DNA of 64,000 nucleotides from Streptomyces violaceorubidus (GCF_000717995.1 NZ_JODM01000010.1:62001-126000); one strand, 5' to 3'. Positions 16,469 to 25,596 are shown, numbered from the stretch's first letter. Notes: a model not told the origin generated them from the sequence alone. Made by a program: numbers and translations.

Positions 16469-16487
16469 GGCCCCGGACCCCGGGGCC
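16469..16487. terminator. Short hairpin between wblA and ArsA-like gene
   Basis: GGCCCCGG (16469-16476) pairs with CCGGGGCC (16480-16487) over a 3-nt loop, between convergent genes. Confidence 0.6.
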
Positions 16488-16490
16488 GGA

Positions 16491-17852
16491 TCAGGCGCCC
16501 GGCTCGGGCAGCTCGGGCCGGCCGGTGGCCAGGCGTGCCCCGATGTCCCGCAGCCCCGCGAGGTCGTGCACGTCGCCGGGCAGCGCGGCCACCTCGGTGA
16601 CCGCCACCTCGGGATGACGCGCGGTGAAGCGGTCCCGTGTGCGCTGCTCGCGGGCGAGCAGGTGCATGCGCTCGGCGTGCAGGCGCAGCAGACCGGCGGC
16701 GAGGGCGTCGACGGACCGCTCCGGCGCGCCCGCATCGAGAGCCTCGGGAGCGGCGTCGGGGGTCGAGTCGTCGTGGGCGGCGTCGGCCGGTTCTGAACTG
16801 CCGTGCGGATCGGGAGAGTTGCCGGGAGAGCTACGAAGTCCAGCTTTCCCGCCGTTCTGATCCACAATGCGGGCGTCCTCAAGATTTTCCGCGGCGGCGA
16901 GTGCCCGCTCGGCCGACAGCCGGTCGGCACCGCTGCCGTGGACCCGGTTGAGCACCAGCCCGGCCAGCGGCATGTCCTCGGCGGCCAGCCGCTGCACGAA
17001 GTACGCGGCCTCGCGCAGCGCGTCCCGCTCCGGGGCCGCGACCACCAGGAACGCCGTCCCGGACGCCTGGAGCAGCTTGTAAGTCGCGTCCGCGCGCGTG
17101 CGGAACCCGCCGAACATTGAGTCCATCGCGGCCACGAAGGTCTGCACGTCCTTGAGGAACGGCCCGCCCAGCACCTTCCCCAGGACACCGGTCATCATCG
17201 ACATGCCGACGTTCAGGAACTTCATGCCGGCCCGGCCGCCGACCTTCGCCGGGGCCAGCAGGACGCGGATCAGCTTGCCGTCCAGGAAGGAACCGAGGCG
17301 CTTGGGGGCGTCCAGGAAGTCCAGCGCCGAACGGGACGGCGGCGTGTCGACGACGATGAGGTCCCACTCGTCCTTCGCCCGCAGCTGCCCCAGCTTCTCC
17401 ATCGCCATGTACTCCTGCGTGCCCGCGAAGCCGGCCGACAGGGACTGGTAGAAGGGGTTGCCCAGGATCGCCGCCGCCCGGTCGGGATCCGCGTGGGACT
17501 CGACGATCTCGTCGAAGGTCCGCTTCATGTCGAGCATCATGGCGTGCAGCTCGCCGCCCGCAGAGTCGTCGACGCCCTTCACCCGGCGCGGGGTGTTGTC
17601 GAGGGAGTCGATGCCCATGGACTGCGCGAGCCGCCGGGCCGGGTCGATCGTGAGGACGACCACCTTGCGGCCGCGCTCGGCCGCCCGCAGGCCCAGCGCC
17701 GCCGCCGTGGTCGTCTTGCCGACCCCGCCCGAACCGCAGCACACCACGATGCGGTTGCGCGGGTCCTCCAGGAGGCGGTCGACGTCGAGCACGCGCGCGG
17801 GGGTCAGACGGCGCGCGCCCTCCTGGTGGCGGGCCGGGTCGTCCGGACTCAT
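16491..17852 (-). CDS. ArsA/Get3-like ATPase (second of pair)
   Basis: 453 aa from ATG 17852, which overlaps the stop of the upstream ATPase by 4 nt (ATGA). It has a deviant Walker A (CGSGGVGKTTTAAALG, residues 39-54), switch I TIDPARRLAQSMG, and WDLIVVDTPPSRSALDFLD as Walker B/switch II. Such ATPases move membrane proteins or metals in other systems; the actinobacterial pairs are not well understood. A Ser/Asp/Pro-rich low-complexity insertion (SSPGNSPDPHGSSEPADA) separates the ATPase core from the C-terminal helices. Conserved next to wblA in Streptomyces. Confidence 0.88.
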   Translation of the reverse strand: MSPDDPARHQEGARRLTPARVLDVDRLLEDPRNRIVVCCGSGGVGKTTTAAALGLRAAERGRKVVVLTIDPARRLAQSMGIDSLDNTPRRVKGVDDSAGGELHAMMLDMKRTFDEIVESHADPDRAAAILGNPFYQSLSAGFAGTQEYMAMEKLGQLRAKDEWDLIVVDTPPSRSALDFLDAPKRLGSFLDGKLIRVLLAPAKVGGRAGMKFLNVGMSMMTGVLGKVLGGPFLKDVQTFVAAMDSMFGGFRTRADATYKLLQASGTAFLVVAAPERDALREAAYFVQRLAAEDMPLAGLVLNRVHGSGADRLSAERALAAAENLEDARIVDQNGGKAGLRSSPGNSPDPHGSSEPADAAHDDSTPDAAPEALDAGAPERSVDALAAGLLRLHAERMHLLAREQRTRDRFTARHPEVAVTEVAALPGDVHDLAGLRDIGARLATGRPELPEPGA

Positions 17853-18826
17853 GCGATCCCCTGCTTCCGCAGCTCGGTGGCCAGTTCGTACAGGCCCGCC
17901 AGGTCCATGCCCTCCGCGAGCAGCGGCAGTTCGTGCATCGGCAGGCCCAGCTCGCCGAGGACCGCCCGCTGCTCCTGCTCCAGCGCGTGCCGCTCGGCGT
18001 ACTCCCCGGCCTGGGCCAGGAGCGGGTCCACCAGCCGCTCGGCGTGCCCGCCGCGCCGCGCCCCGCCGAGCCCGGCCCCGGACAGCGACCGGGCCAGCGC
18101 CGTACGCGGTGTCTCCCGTACGAGCTCCAGGTCGGTGGCGTCCAGGACCTGGGGCCGGACCATGTTGACGACGACCCGGCCCACCGGGAGCCGCGCCGTG
18201 CGCAGCTCGGCGATGCCGTCGACGGTCTCCTGGACCGGCATCTCCTCCAGCAGCGTCACCAGGTGCACGGCGGTCTCCCGCGACTTCAGCACCCGCATCA
18301 CGGCCTGCGCCTGATTGTGTATGGGGCCGACCTTCGCGAGCCCGGCCACCTCGTCGTTGACGTTGAGGAAGCGCGTGATGCGGCCTGTCGGCGGGGCGTC
18401 CATGACGACGTAGTCGTACACGAAACGTCCCTTTTTGTCCTTGCGTCGGACCGCCTCGCACGCCTTGCCGGTCAGCAGGACGTCCCGGACCCCCGGCGCG
18501 ATGGTGGTCGCGAAGTCGATCGCGCCGAGCTTCTTCAGGGCCCGTCCGGCGCTGCCCAGCTTGTAGAACATCTGGAGGTAGTCCAGAAGGGCCAGTTCGG
18601 CGTCGATGGCGAGGGCGTACACCTCCCCGCCCCCCGGAGCGACGGCGATCTTCCGCTCCTCATAAGGCAGCGCCTCCGTTTCGAAGAGCTGCGCGATGCC
18701 CTGGCGGCCCTCGACCTCGACGAGAAGCGCGCGCTTCCCCTCGGTGGCCAGGGCCAGCGCGAGGGCCGCGGCCACCGTGGTCTTGCCGGTACCGCCCTTG
18801 CCGCTGACGACCTGGAGCCTGCTCAC
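17849..18826 (-). CDS. ArsA/Get3-like ATPase (first of pair)
   Basis: 325 aa from GTG 18826. There is no ribosome site, but TACGCT ends 7 nt upstream, so the mRNA may be leaderless. The Walker A is VVSGKGGTGKTTVAAALALA, very near the N-terminus. YDYVVMDAPPTGRITRFL is the Walker B region. It is shorter than its partner and keeps the switch motifs, so the two could form a heterodimer as in two-subunit ArsA-type ATPases. Divergent from the DUF4177 gene across 129 bp. Confidence 0.88.
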   Translation of the reverse strand: MSRLQVVSGKGGTGKTTVAAALALALATEGKRALLVEVEGRQGIAQLFETEALPYEERKIAVAPGGGEVYALAIDAELALLDYLQMFYKLGSAGRALKKLGAIDFATTIAPGVRDVLLTGKACEAVRRKDKKGRFVYDYVVMDAPPTGRITRFLNVNDEVAGLAKVGPIHNQAQAVMRVLKSRETAVHLVTLLEEMPVQETVDGIAELRTARLPVGRVVVNMVRPQVLDATDLELVRETPRTALARSLSGAGLGGARRGGHAERLVDPLLAQAGEYAERHALEQEQRAVLGELGLPMHELPLLAEGMDLAGLYELATELRKQGIA

Positions 18827-18833
18827 GTATTCG

Positions 18834-18839
18834 AGCGTA
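18834..18839 (-). promoter_or_regulatory. -10 element (TACGCT), leaderless
   Basis: On the minus strand TACGCT ends 7 nt before the GTG at 18826; no ribosome site is present. Confidence 0.45.
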
Positions 18840-18942
18840 ACCAGTCCGCGCGCGGAGTACGCCGGAGGCTGTGGACAACGTCGCCGCCGCCGACGCGTGG
18901 AGGGGACGGGACAGCGGCTGCGGAGGTGCCCGGGCCAGCGGC

Positions 18943-18948
18943 TAGAGT
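18943..18948 (+). promoter_or_regulatory. -10 element (TAGAGT), leaderless
   Basis: TAGAGT matches the Streptomyces HrdB -10 consensus (TAGRNT) and ends 7 nt before ATG 18956. Confidence 0.6.
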
Positions 18949-18955
18949 CGGCCGC

Positions 18956-19117
18956 ATGACCAAGTGGGAATACGCAACCGTGCCACTGCTCGTCCATGCC
19001 ACGAAGCAGATTCTGGACACCTGGGGCGAGGACGGCTGGGAGCTCGTCCAGGTCGTGCCCGGGCCGAACAACCCCGAGCAGCTCGTCGCCTACCTGAAGC
19101 GGGAGAAGCAGGCATGA
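18956..19117 (+). CDS. DUF4177 small protein
   Basis: 53 aa from ATG 18956. The pattern KWEYATVPL, then LDTWGEDGWELVQVVPGPN and LVAYLKREK is DUF4177, a small alpha/beta family common in actinobacteria with no known function. It has no ribosome site and a -10 hexamer directly upstream, so translation is probably leaderless. Its stop overlaps the RidA-like start by 4 nt (ATGA), indicating a two-gene operon. Confidence 0.9.
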   Translation: MTKWEYATVPLLVHATKQILDTWGEDGWELVQVVPGPNNPEQLVAYLKREKQA

Positions 19118-19581
19118 GCGCCGTCGAGGCGAAGCTCGCCGAGCTCGGTCTGACGCTGCCCGAGGTCGTCCCGCCGCTGGCCGCCTACCAGGCGGCCGTG
19201 CAGTCCGGCCCGTACGTCTACACCTCCGGCCAGCTGCCGATGCTGGGCGGCAAGCTTCCGGTCACCGGCAAGGTCGGCGCCGAGGTCACCCCGGACGAGG
19301 CCAAGGAGCTGGCCCGCACCTGCGCGCTGAACGCCCTGGCCGCCGTGAAGTCCGTCGCCGGTGACCTCGACCGCATCGCGCGTGTGGTGAAGGTCGTCGG
19401 CTTCGTCGCCTCCGCGGCCGACTTCACCGGACAGCCCGGCGTGATCAACGGCGCCAGCGAACTCCTCGGCGAGGTCCTGGGCGACAAGGGCGTGCACGCC
19501 CGCAGCGCGGTCGGCGTGGCGGTCCTCCCGCTGGACGCGCCGGTGGAGGTCGAGATCCAGGTGGAGCTCGTCCAGCCGTAG
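19114..19581 (+). CDS. RidA-family (YjgF) protein
   Basis: 155 aa. The YjgF/YER057c fold is shown by GPYVYTSGQLPMLGG, ALNALAAVKSVAGDLDRIARVVKVVGFV and ARSAVGVAVLPLDAPVEVE. Canonical RidA deaminates reactive enamines and needs an Arg in its C-terminal RxAVxVxxLP motif; here ARSAVGVAVLPL preserves that Arg. The extended N-terminus (about 20 aa) places it in the larger-member subgroup. Translationally coupled to the DUF4177 gene. Confidence 0.88.
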   Translation: MSAVEAKLAELGLTLPEVVPPLAAYQAAVQSGPYVYTSGQLPMLGGKLPVTGKVGAEVTPDEAKELARTCALNALAAVKSVAGDLDRIARVVKVVGFVASAADFTGQPGVINGASELLGEVLGDKGVHARSAVGVAVLPLDAPVEVEIQVELVQP

Positions 19582-19833
19582 CGGACCGGGCTTCCGGCAC
19601 GGTGACGGGGGCTTCCCGGCGTACGCCGACGGAGTGGGCCTCCGGCCGTACGCCGGCGGAGCGGGGGCGGGCACGGGGTGCGGCGCGCGTTGCCAGGTCG
19701 GCAACAAAGCTCGCACCCACCGCTCCGGCCCCCGCAGGATCGGTTCCATGCCCCGTACGGGGCGGGCGCCGGCCCCGGTCGGCGGTCCCGGCCCGTACCG
19801 GAGCCGTACCGACCGTATGCGCCAGGAGGAGCC

Positions 19834-20865
19834 ATGCCGCAGCCGCCCGTGACCGACCAGCAGGCCGAGCAGCAGGCCGACCGGCCCGTCCACCGGCTGG
19901 TGCCCTCGCCCGCAGGCCGGATCCACCTCGTGGAGCAGGGCAGCGGGCCGCTGGTCCTGCTCGTGCACGGCTTCCCGGAGTCCTGGTACTCCTGGCGCCA
20001 CCAGCTGCCCGCGCTGGCCGCCGCTGGGTTCCGGGCCGTCGCCGTCGACGTGCGCGGCTACGGGCGCTCCTCGCGACCGGACGCCGTCGAGGCGTACCGG
20101 ATGCTCGACCTGGTCGCGGACAACGTCGCCGTGGTGGAGGCCCTGGGGGAACGTTCCGCCGTGGTCGTCGGCCACGACTGGGGCGCCAACATCGCCGCCC
20201 ACTCCGCGCTGCTGCGGCCGGACGTCTTCCGCGCGGTGGGCCTGTTGAGCGTGCCGTACACCCCGCCGGGCGGCCCGAGGCCCAGCGACGTCTTCGCCGG
20301 CATGAGCGACCCGGCCGGGCCCTTCGCCGGGCAGGAGTTCTACGTCTCCTACTTCCAGGAGCCCGGCCGCGCCGAGGCGGAGATCGAGCCCGACGTACGC
20401 GGTTGGCTCGCCGGTCTCTACGCCGCGCTGTCCGCCGACACCATGCCCGGCCCCGAGGAGCCCGACCCGCACTTCGTGGCCCCCGGCGGCAGGATGCGCG
20501 ACCGGTTCCCGGCCGCCGGGAGGCTGCCCTCCTGGCTGACCGAGCAGGACCTGGACGTCTACGCCGGGGAGTTCGAGCGCACCGGCCTGACCGGCGCCCT
20601 GAACCGCTACCGCACCATGGACCGCGACTGGGCCGACCTGGCCGGCCACGCGGGCGCGCCGATCACCCAGCCCTCCCTGTTCCTCGGCGGCGGCCTGGAC
20701 GCCTCCACGACCTGGCTGACCGACGCGATCGAGGCGTATCCGGTCACCCTGCCCGGCCTGAGCGCCTCGCACGTCCTGGACGGCTGCGGCCACTGGCTCC
20801 AGCAGGAGCGCCCCGAGGAGACGAACCGGCTGCTCACCGAGTGGCTGACCGGCCTGCCCTCCTGA
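19834..20865 (+). CDS. Alpha/beta hydrolase, epoxide-hydrolase-like
   Basis: 343 aa from ATG 19834 with CAGGAGGA upstream. HGFPESWYSWRHQLP (HG-x-P oxyanion region), nucleophile Asp in GHDWGAN, and GCGHWLQQERPEE with the catalytic His match soluble epoxide hydrolases and haloalkane dehalogenases. The cap domain has the Tyr-rich FYVSYFQEPG. The acid partner is probably the Asp in GGLDASTT. Cytosolic, substrate unknown. A second, distant hydrolase of the same class lies at 27237-28205. Confidence 0.88.
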   Translation: MPQPPVTDQQAEQQADRPVHRLVPSPAGRIHLVEQGSGPLVLLVHGFPESWYSWRHQLPALAAAGFRAVAVDVRGYGRSSRPDAVEAYRMLDLVADNVAVVEALGERSAVVVGHDWGANIAAHSALLRPDVFRAVGLLSVPYTPPGGPRPSDVFAGMSDPAGPFAGQEFYVSYFQEPGRAEAEIEPDVRGWLAGLYAALSADTMPGPEEPDPHFVAPGGRMRDRFPAAGRLPSWLTEQDLDVYAGEFERTGLTGALNRYRTMDRDWADLAGHAGAPITQPSLFLGGGLDASTTWLTDAIEAYPVTLPGLSASHVLDGCGHWLQQERPEETNRLLTEWLTGLPS

Positions 20866-20912
20866 CGCCCACCGGACCCCGGGGGCCACTCGAACATCCG
20901 CCCGTCACCGGA

Positions 20913-20918
20913 TAGCCT
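20913..20918 (+). promoter_or_regulatory. -10 element (TAGCCT), leaderless
   Basis: TAGCCT ends 6 nt before ATG 20925. Confidence 0.5.
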
Positions 20919-20924
20919 CCGGCC

Positions 20925-21863
20925 ATGGCGAATGGTCAGGCGAATGGTCAGTGGTACCCCCCGGAGTGGCCGGACCGCATCCGCGCGCTGGCGGCCGGCA
21001 CCCTCACCCCGGTCACCCCGAAGCGCGCGGCCACCGTCATGCTCCTCAAGGACACCGGTACCACCGGGTCCGGGCCCGGCTGCGGACCCGTCGTCCACAT
21101 GCTGCGCCGCCGCACCTCCATGGCGTTCGCGGGGGGCGCGTACGCCTATCCGGGCGGCGGCGTCGACCCGCGCGACGACGACCGCGCCATCGGCTGGGCG
21201 GGCCCCACGCGCGCGTGGTGGGCGGACCGGCTCGGCGTCGACGAGGCGGGCGCCCAGGCGATCGTCTGCGCGGCCGTACGGGAGACGTACGAGGAGGCCG
21301 GTGTGCTGCTCGCCGGCACCACGGACGACTCGGTGGTCGGCGACACGACGGGCGCGGACTGGGAGGCCGACCGGGCCGCCCTGGTCGACCGTGAGCTGTC
21401 CTTCGCGGAGTTCCTGGACCGCAGGGGCCTCGTCCTGCGCTCCGACCTGCTGGGCGCCTGGGCGCGCTGGATCACCCCGGAGTTCGAGTCCCGGCGCTAC
21501 GACACGTGGTTCTTCGTGGCCGCGCTCCCCGAGGGGCAGCGCACCCGCAACGCGTCCACGGAGGCCGACCGCACGGTGTGGATCACGCCGGCCGACGCGA
21601 CCGCCGGGTACGACAAGGGCGAGCTGCTGATGATGCCGCCCACCGTCGCGACCCTGCGCGGTCTGGCGGAGTGCGCCACGGCGGCCGAGGCGCTGGCGTC
21701 GGCGCCCGGCCGCGACATGACACCGGTACTGGCCCGTGCGCGGCTGTCCGGGGACGAGGTCGTCCTCTCCTGGCCGGGACACGACGAGTTCACCAAGCAC
21801 GTCCCGAGTGCCGGGGCGACACCGGCGACACCTTCCGACCCGACCGGGGGAGCTCCCGCATGA
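20925..21863 (+). CDS. Nudix hydrolase (NUDT19-like)
   Basis: 312 aa. Hydrophobic strand AATVMLLKD and GGAYAYPGGGVDPRD precede the Nudix helix AAVRETYEEAGVLL with the metal-binding Glu residues. Between the two halves is an insertion of about 30 aa (DRAIGWAGPTRAWWADRLGV), typical of the NUDT7/NUDT19-type proteins. It would hydrolyse a nucleoside diphosphate linked to another moiety, perhaps a CoA ester. It overlaps the downstream MBL-fold gene by 4 nt (ATGA) and has a leaderless-type -10. Confidence 0.88.
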   Translation: MANGQANGQWYPPEWPDRIRALAAGTLTPVTPKRAATVMLLKDTGTTGSGPGCGPVVHMLRRRTSMAFAGGAYAYPGGGVDPRDDDRAIGWAGPTRAWWADRLGVDEAGAQAIVCAAVRETYEEAGVLLAGTTDDSVVGDTTGADWEADRAALVDRELSFAEFLDRRGLVLRSDLLGAWARWITPEFESRRYDTWFFVAALPEGQRTRNASTEADRTVWITPADATAGYDKGELLMMPPTVATLRGLAECATAAEALASAPGRDMTPVLARARLSGDEVVLSWPGHDEFTKHVPSAGATPATPSDPTGGAPA

Positions 21864-22702
21864 CGGACGCGACAGCACTGCCCGGACAGCCGCGGGGCCA
21901 GGTCCTGTCGGGTCCGGCCACCGCGCGCGCGGTGAACGTCCTGGCGCCCAACGCCTCGGCGATGACCCTGGACGGCACCAACACCTGGATCCTCGCCGAA
22001 CCCGACTCCGACCTGGCCGTCGTCGTGGATCCGGGCCCGCTGGACGACGCCCACCTGCGGCACGTCGTCGACACGGCCGAGCGGGCCGGCAAGCGGGTCG
22101 CGCTGACGCTGCTGACGCACGGTCACCCGGACCACGCGGAGGGCGCGGCGCGCTTCGCCGAGCTGACGCGCACGAACGTACGGGCACTGGACCCGGCGCT
22201 GCGGCTGGGCGACGAGGGGCTGGCGGCCGGTGACGTGATCGGGGTCGGCGGGCTGGAGCTGAGGGTCGTGGCGACGCCGGGGCACACGGCGGACTCCCTG
22301 TGCTTCCATCTCCCGGCCGACCGGGCGGTCCTGACGGGCGACACCGTCCTGGGCCGCGGTACGACGGTGGTGGCCCACCCCGACGGCCGTCTCGGCGACT
22401 ACCTGGACTCCCTGCGCAGGCTCAGGTCGCTCACGGCCGACGACGGGGTGCACACGGTGCTCCCGGGGCACGGCCCGGTCCTGGAGGACGCCCAGGGCGC
22501 CGTGGAGTACTACCTCGCGCATCGCGCCCACCGCCTCGCCCAGGTCGAGACGGCGGTGGAGGACGGCCACCGCACGCCGGGCGAGGTCGTCGCCCGCGTG
22601 TACGCGGACGTCGACCGCTCCCTGTGGCCGGCGGCGGAGCTGTCGGTGCGGGCGCAGCTGGAGTACCTGCGCGAGCACGGGCTCATCCAGCCGCCCGAGT
22701 AG
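21860..22702 (+). CDS. MBL-fold metallo-hydrolase (LACTB2-like)
   Basis: 280 aa. The metal site is LLTHGHPDHAEG (HxHxDH), with further ligands in TPGHTADSL, LTGDTVLG and LPGHGP. Strand order and the NTWIL start motif match LACTB2-type hydrolases, several of which act as nucleases on RNA or on thioesters. The C-terminal helix (AELSVRAQLEYLREHGLI) resembles a winged-helix element that closes this subgroup. Coupled to the upstream Nudix gene; convergent with crp. Confidence 0.9.
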   Translation: MTDATALPGQPRGQVLSGPATARAVNVLAPNASAMTLDGTNTWILAEPDSDLAVVVDPGPLDDAHLRHVVDTAERAGKRVALTLLTHGHPDHAEGAARFAELTRTNVRALDPALRLGDEGLAAGDVIGVGGLELRVVATPGHTADSLCFHLPADRAVLTGDTVLGRGTTVVAHPDGRLGDYLDSLRRLRSLTADDGVHTVLPGHGPVLEDAQGAVEYYLAHRAHRLAQVETAVEDGHRTPGEVVARVYADVDRSLWPAAELSVRAQLEYLREHGLIQPPE

Positions 22703-22712
22703 GGCCCCGGGG

Positions 22713-23387
22713 TCAGCGGGAGCGCTTGGCCAGCCGCTCCACGTCCAGCAGGATCACCGCGCGGGCCTCCAGCCGGAGCCAGCCGCGCTGGGCGAAGTCG
22801 GCGAGGGCCTTGTTGACCGTCTCGCGGGACGCGCCGACCAGCTGGGCCAGCTCCTCCTGCGTCAGGTCGTGCACCACGTGGATGCCCTCCTCGGACTGCA
22901 CGCCGAAGCGGCGGGAGAGGTCCAGCAGGGCGCGGGCGACGCGGCCGGGGACGTCCGAGAAGACCAGGTCCGACATGGCGTCGTTGGTCTTGCGCAGGCG
23001 GCGCGCGACGGCGCGCAGCAGTGCGGTGGCCACCTCGGGCCGGACGTTCAGCCAGGGCTGGAGGTCGCCGTGGCCGAGGGCGAGCAGCTTCACCTCGGTC
23101 AGCGCGGTGCCGGTCGCCGTGCGCGGGCCCGGGTCGAAGAGCGACAGCTCGCCGATCAGCTCGCTGGGGCCGACGACGGCCAGCATGTTCTCGCGCCCGT
23201 CGGGGGACGTGCGGTGGAGCTTGACCTTGCCTTCCGTGACCACGTAGAGGCGGTCCCCGGGGTCCCCCTCGTGGAACAGGGTGTCGCCGCGGGCGAGGGT
23301 CACCTCACTCATGGAGGCGCGGAGCTCCGCGGATTGCTCGTCGTCGAGCGCCGCGAAGAGCGGGTTGCGCCGCAGAACGTCGTCCAC
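22713..23387 (-). CDS. crp: Cyclic-nucleotide-type regulator Crp
   Basis: 224 aa from GTG 23387 with AAGGAGAG upstream, the length of S. coelicolor Crp. The cNMP-binding barrel has GDTLFHEGDPGDRLYVVTEG and the phosphate-binding cassette IGELSLFDPGPRTAT (78-92). The HTH is at 176-196 (LTQEELAQLVGASRETVNKA). In S. coelicolor Crp influences germination, growth and antibiotic production. A candidate Crp site (GTG-N6-GNCAC) lies 91-104 nt upstream of its own start, suggesting autoregulation. Divergent from nth. Confidence 0.95.
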   Translation of the reverse strand: MDDVLRRNPLFAALDDEQSAELRASMSEVTLARGDTLFHEGDPGDRLYVVTEGKVKLHRTSPDGRENMLAVVGPSELIGELSLFDPGPRTATGTALTEVKLLALGHGDLQPWLNVRPEVATALLRAVARRLRKTNDAMSDLVFSDVPGRVARALLDLSRRFGVQSEEGIHVVHDLTQEELAQLVGASRETVNKALADFAQRGWLRLEARAVILLDVERLAKRSR

Positions 23388-23476
23388 GAGTTCTCTCCTT
23401 GTCGACCGGCTCAGAGGATCTTGTTCCCCCGGTGTACCAGGGGTCCGTGGTGCCCATTTTGCCGGACAGTCCAAAC

Positions 23477-23492
23477 AGTGTGATCTGTCACA
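23477..23492. promoter_or_regulatory. Candidate Crp-binding site in the crp-nth intergenic region
   Basis: AGTGTGATCTGTCACA fits GTG-N6-GNCAC, the motif I recall for S. coelicolor Crp, and is close to the general Crp half-sites GTG/CAC spaced by 8. The motif alone is short, so chance matches occur. Confidence 0.5.
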
Positions 23493-23582
23493 AGGATGCC
23501 GCACTGATGTCCCGGGGTACGCGGCAGGGGTCCAATTGGCCGCCGATCTTCGAGGTCCGGGGCGGATGTCGGTGCCGGGTCG

Positions 23583-23588
23583 TAGGCT
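23583..23588 (+). promoter_or_regulatory. -10 element (TAGGCT), leaderless
   Basis: TAGGCT ends 6 nt before GTG 23595 of nth. Confidence 0.55.
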
Positions 23589-23594
23589 GGCCGG

Positions 23595-24800
23595 GTGTCC
23601 AAATCGCCGGTGAGAGCACAGGGCCAGGGGGCTGGGCGGGTGAGTGTACGTCGCGATTCCGCTGTGGGCGAACAGGGTCCCGATGGCGGTAGGAAAACGG
23701 CGAAAGCGACAAAGAAGGCAGTGTCTGCCAAGAGGGTGACTGCGGAGAAGGGTGCCGTGAAGAAGAGCGCCGCGAACAAGGAGTCCGCCGCGACCGAGAA
23801 GAGCGCCGCGAGCGGGAAGACCCCGGCGAGCGAGAAGTCCCCCGCGAAGAGCAAGACCCCCGCGAGCGAGAAGACCTCCGCGGCCAAGAAGACGGCCTCC
23901 GCGAAGAAGGCCGCGCCCCTCAAGAGGCAGGCGCCCGCCAAGAAGCCCGCCGTCGCCCCGAAGAAGGCCGCCGCCGCCGTGAAGGGCGTCGCCCCGGCGA
24001 AGACCGTCGCCCCGAAGCCGCCGCGCGGCGAGTCGCGCACCGCGCTGGTCCGCCGCGCCCGCCGTATCGACCGGGAGCTCGCCGAGGTCTACCCGTACGC
24101 CCACCCGGAGCTGGACTTCGAGAACCCGTTCCAGCTGGTCGTGGCCACGGTGCTGTCCGCGCAGACCACCGACCTGAGGGTCAACCAGACGACGCCCGCC
24201 CTCTTCGCCAAGTACCCGACCCCCGAGGACCTGGCCGCCGCCGTCCCCGAGGAGGTCGAGGAGATCCTGCGTCCGACCGGCTTCTTCCGGGCCAAGACCA
24301 AGTCGGTCATAGGACTGTCCAAGGCCCTGACGGAGGACTTCGGGGGCGAGGTCCCCGGACGCCTCGAAGACCTCGTCAAGCTGCCCGGCGTCGGCCGCAA
24401 GACCGCCTTCGTTGTACTTGGCAACGCGTTCGGCCGCCCCGGCATCACCGTGGACACGCACTTCCAGCGCCTGGTGCGCCGCTGGCGGTGGACCGAGGAG
24501 ACCGACCCGGACAAGATCGAGGCCGCCGTCGGCGCGCTCTTCCCGAAGAGCGACTGGACCGACCTCTCCCACCACGTGATCTGGCACGGCCGCCGCATCT
24601 GCCACGCCCGCAAGCCCGCCTGCGGCGCCTGCCCCGTCGCCCCGCTGTGCCCGGCCTACGGCGAGGGCGAGACGGATCCGGAGAAGGCGAGGAAGCTGCT
24701 GAAGTACGAGAAGGGCGGCTTCCCCGGGCAGCGGCTGAAGCCCCCGCAGGCCTACCTGGACGCGGGCGGCAGGCCGGCACCGCCGCTGGGGGCCGGGTGA
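23595..24800 (+). CDS. nth: Endonuclease III with lysine-rich N-terminal tail
   Basis: 401 aa from GTG 23595. Residues about 146-375 are a full Nth: the substrate-entry segment [12 protein letters not shown], helix-hairpin-helix [18 protein letters not shown] with the catalytic Lys, VDTHFQRL with the catalytic Asp, and the [4Fe-4S] cysteines [17 protein letters not shown]. The enzyme removes oxidised pyrimidines and nicks abasic sites. Residues 30-145 are an Ala/Lys/Ser/Pro-rich, histone H1-like tail (e.g. [12 protein letters not shown]) not found in most Nth proteins. It likely binds DNA non-specifically. A later start would remove part of the tail but not the core. The next gene is a Nudix hydrolase on the same strand. 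Confidence 0.93.
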   Translation: MSKSPVRAQGQGAGRVSVRRDSAVGEQGPDGGRKTAKATKKAVSAKRVTAEKGAVKKSAANKESAATEKSAASGKTPASEKSPAKSKTPASEKTSAAKKTASAKKAAPLKRQAPAKKPAVAPKKAAAAVKGVAPAKTVAPKPPRGESRTALVRRARRIDRELAEVYPYAHPELDFENPFQLVVATVLSAQTTDLRVNQTTPALFAKYPTPEDLAAAVPEEVEEILRPTGFFRAKTKSVIGLSKALTEDFGGEVPGRLEDLVKLPGVGRKTAFVVLGNAFGRPGITVDTHFQRLVRRWRWTEETDPDKIEAAVGALFPKSDWTDLSHHVIWHGRRICHARKPACGACPVAPLCPAYGEGETDPEKARKLLKYEKGGFPGQRLKPPQAYLDAGGRPAPPLGAG

Positions 24801-24852
24801 CGGAACGATCTCGGGGGCGTCGGGCGTTGGAGTCGGCAGGACGGGGGTGGAG

Positions 24853-25596
24853 ATGACACGGGCGAGCGACACGCAGGGCCCCGCCAGGGGTCACGCCGGG
24901 AGCGTGATGCTCAGCAAGGAGGGCCTGCCGAGCTGGCTGGACCCGGTGGTGCGGGTCGTCGAGACGGTCCGGCCCACCCAGCTGAGCCGCTTCCTGCCGC
25001 CCGCGGACGGCGCCGGACGCCAGTCCGCCGTCCTGATCCTCTTCGGCGACGGCACCCGCGAGGGCGAGGGCGGCCGGCAGGCAGGCCGCGGACCGGAGCT
25101 GCTGCTGATGGAGCGGGCCGGTTCCCTGCGCTCCCACCCCGGCCAGCCCGCCTTCCCGGGCGGAGCCCTCGACCCCGAGGACGGCGATCCGCGCGGTGAC
25201 GGTCCGCTGCGGGCCGCCCTGCGCGAGGCCGAGGAGGAGACCGGGCTCGACCCGTCCGGAGTCCAGCTCTTCGGGGTCCTGCCCAAGCTCTACATCCCGG
25301 TGAGCGGCTTCGTCGTCACCCCGGTGCTGGCCTGGTGGCGCCGGCCCACCCCGGTCGGCGTCGTCGACCCGGCCGAGACCGCGCGCGTCTTCACGGTCCC
25401 CGTGGCGGATCTCACGGATCCCGCCAACAGGGTGACGACCCTCCACCCCAGCGGTCACCAAGGCCCGGCATTCCTGGTCGAATCGGCGCTCGTGTGGGGC
25501 TTCACCGCCGGCATCATCGACCGGTTGCTGCACTTCGCGGGCTGGGAGCGGCCGTGGGACCGGGACAAGCGGGTCCCGCTGGACTGGCGCGCATGA
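24853..25596 (+). CDS. Nudix hydrolase, CoA pyrophosphatase-like
   Basis: 247 aa from ATG 24853 (GGGGTGGAG upstream; a GTG 6 nt earlier is in frame). The motif LRSHPGQPAFPGGALDP preceding the Nudix helix LREAEEETGLD is the signature of NudL/NUDT7 CoA diphosphatases, which cut CoA and its esters. PKLYIPVSGFVVTPVLAW fits the downstream strand of this family. Cytosolic. It lies 52 nt after nth and 45 nt before the MarP-like gene, so it is probably in one operon with both. Confidence 0.9.
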   Translation: MTRASDTQGPARGHAGSVMLSKEGLPSWLDPVVRVVETVRPTQLSRFLPPADGAGRQSAVLILFGDGTREGEGGRQAGRGPELLLMERAGSLRSHPGQPAFPGGALDPEDGDPRGDGPLRAALREAEEETGLDPSGVQLFGVLPKLYIPVSGFVVTPVLAWWRRPTPVGVVDPAETARVFTVPVADLTDPANRVTTLHPSGHQGPAFLVESALVWGFTAGIIDRLLHFAGWERPWDRDKRVPLDWRA

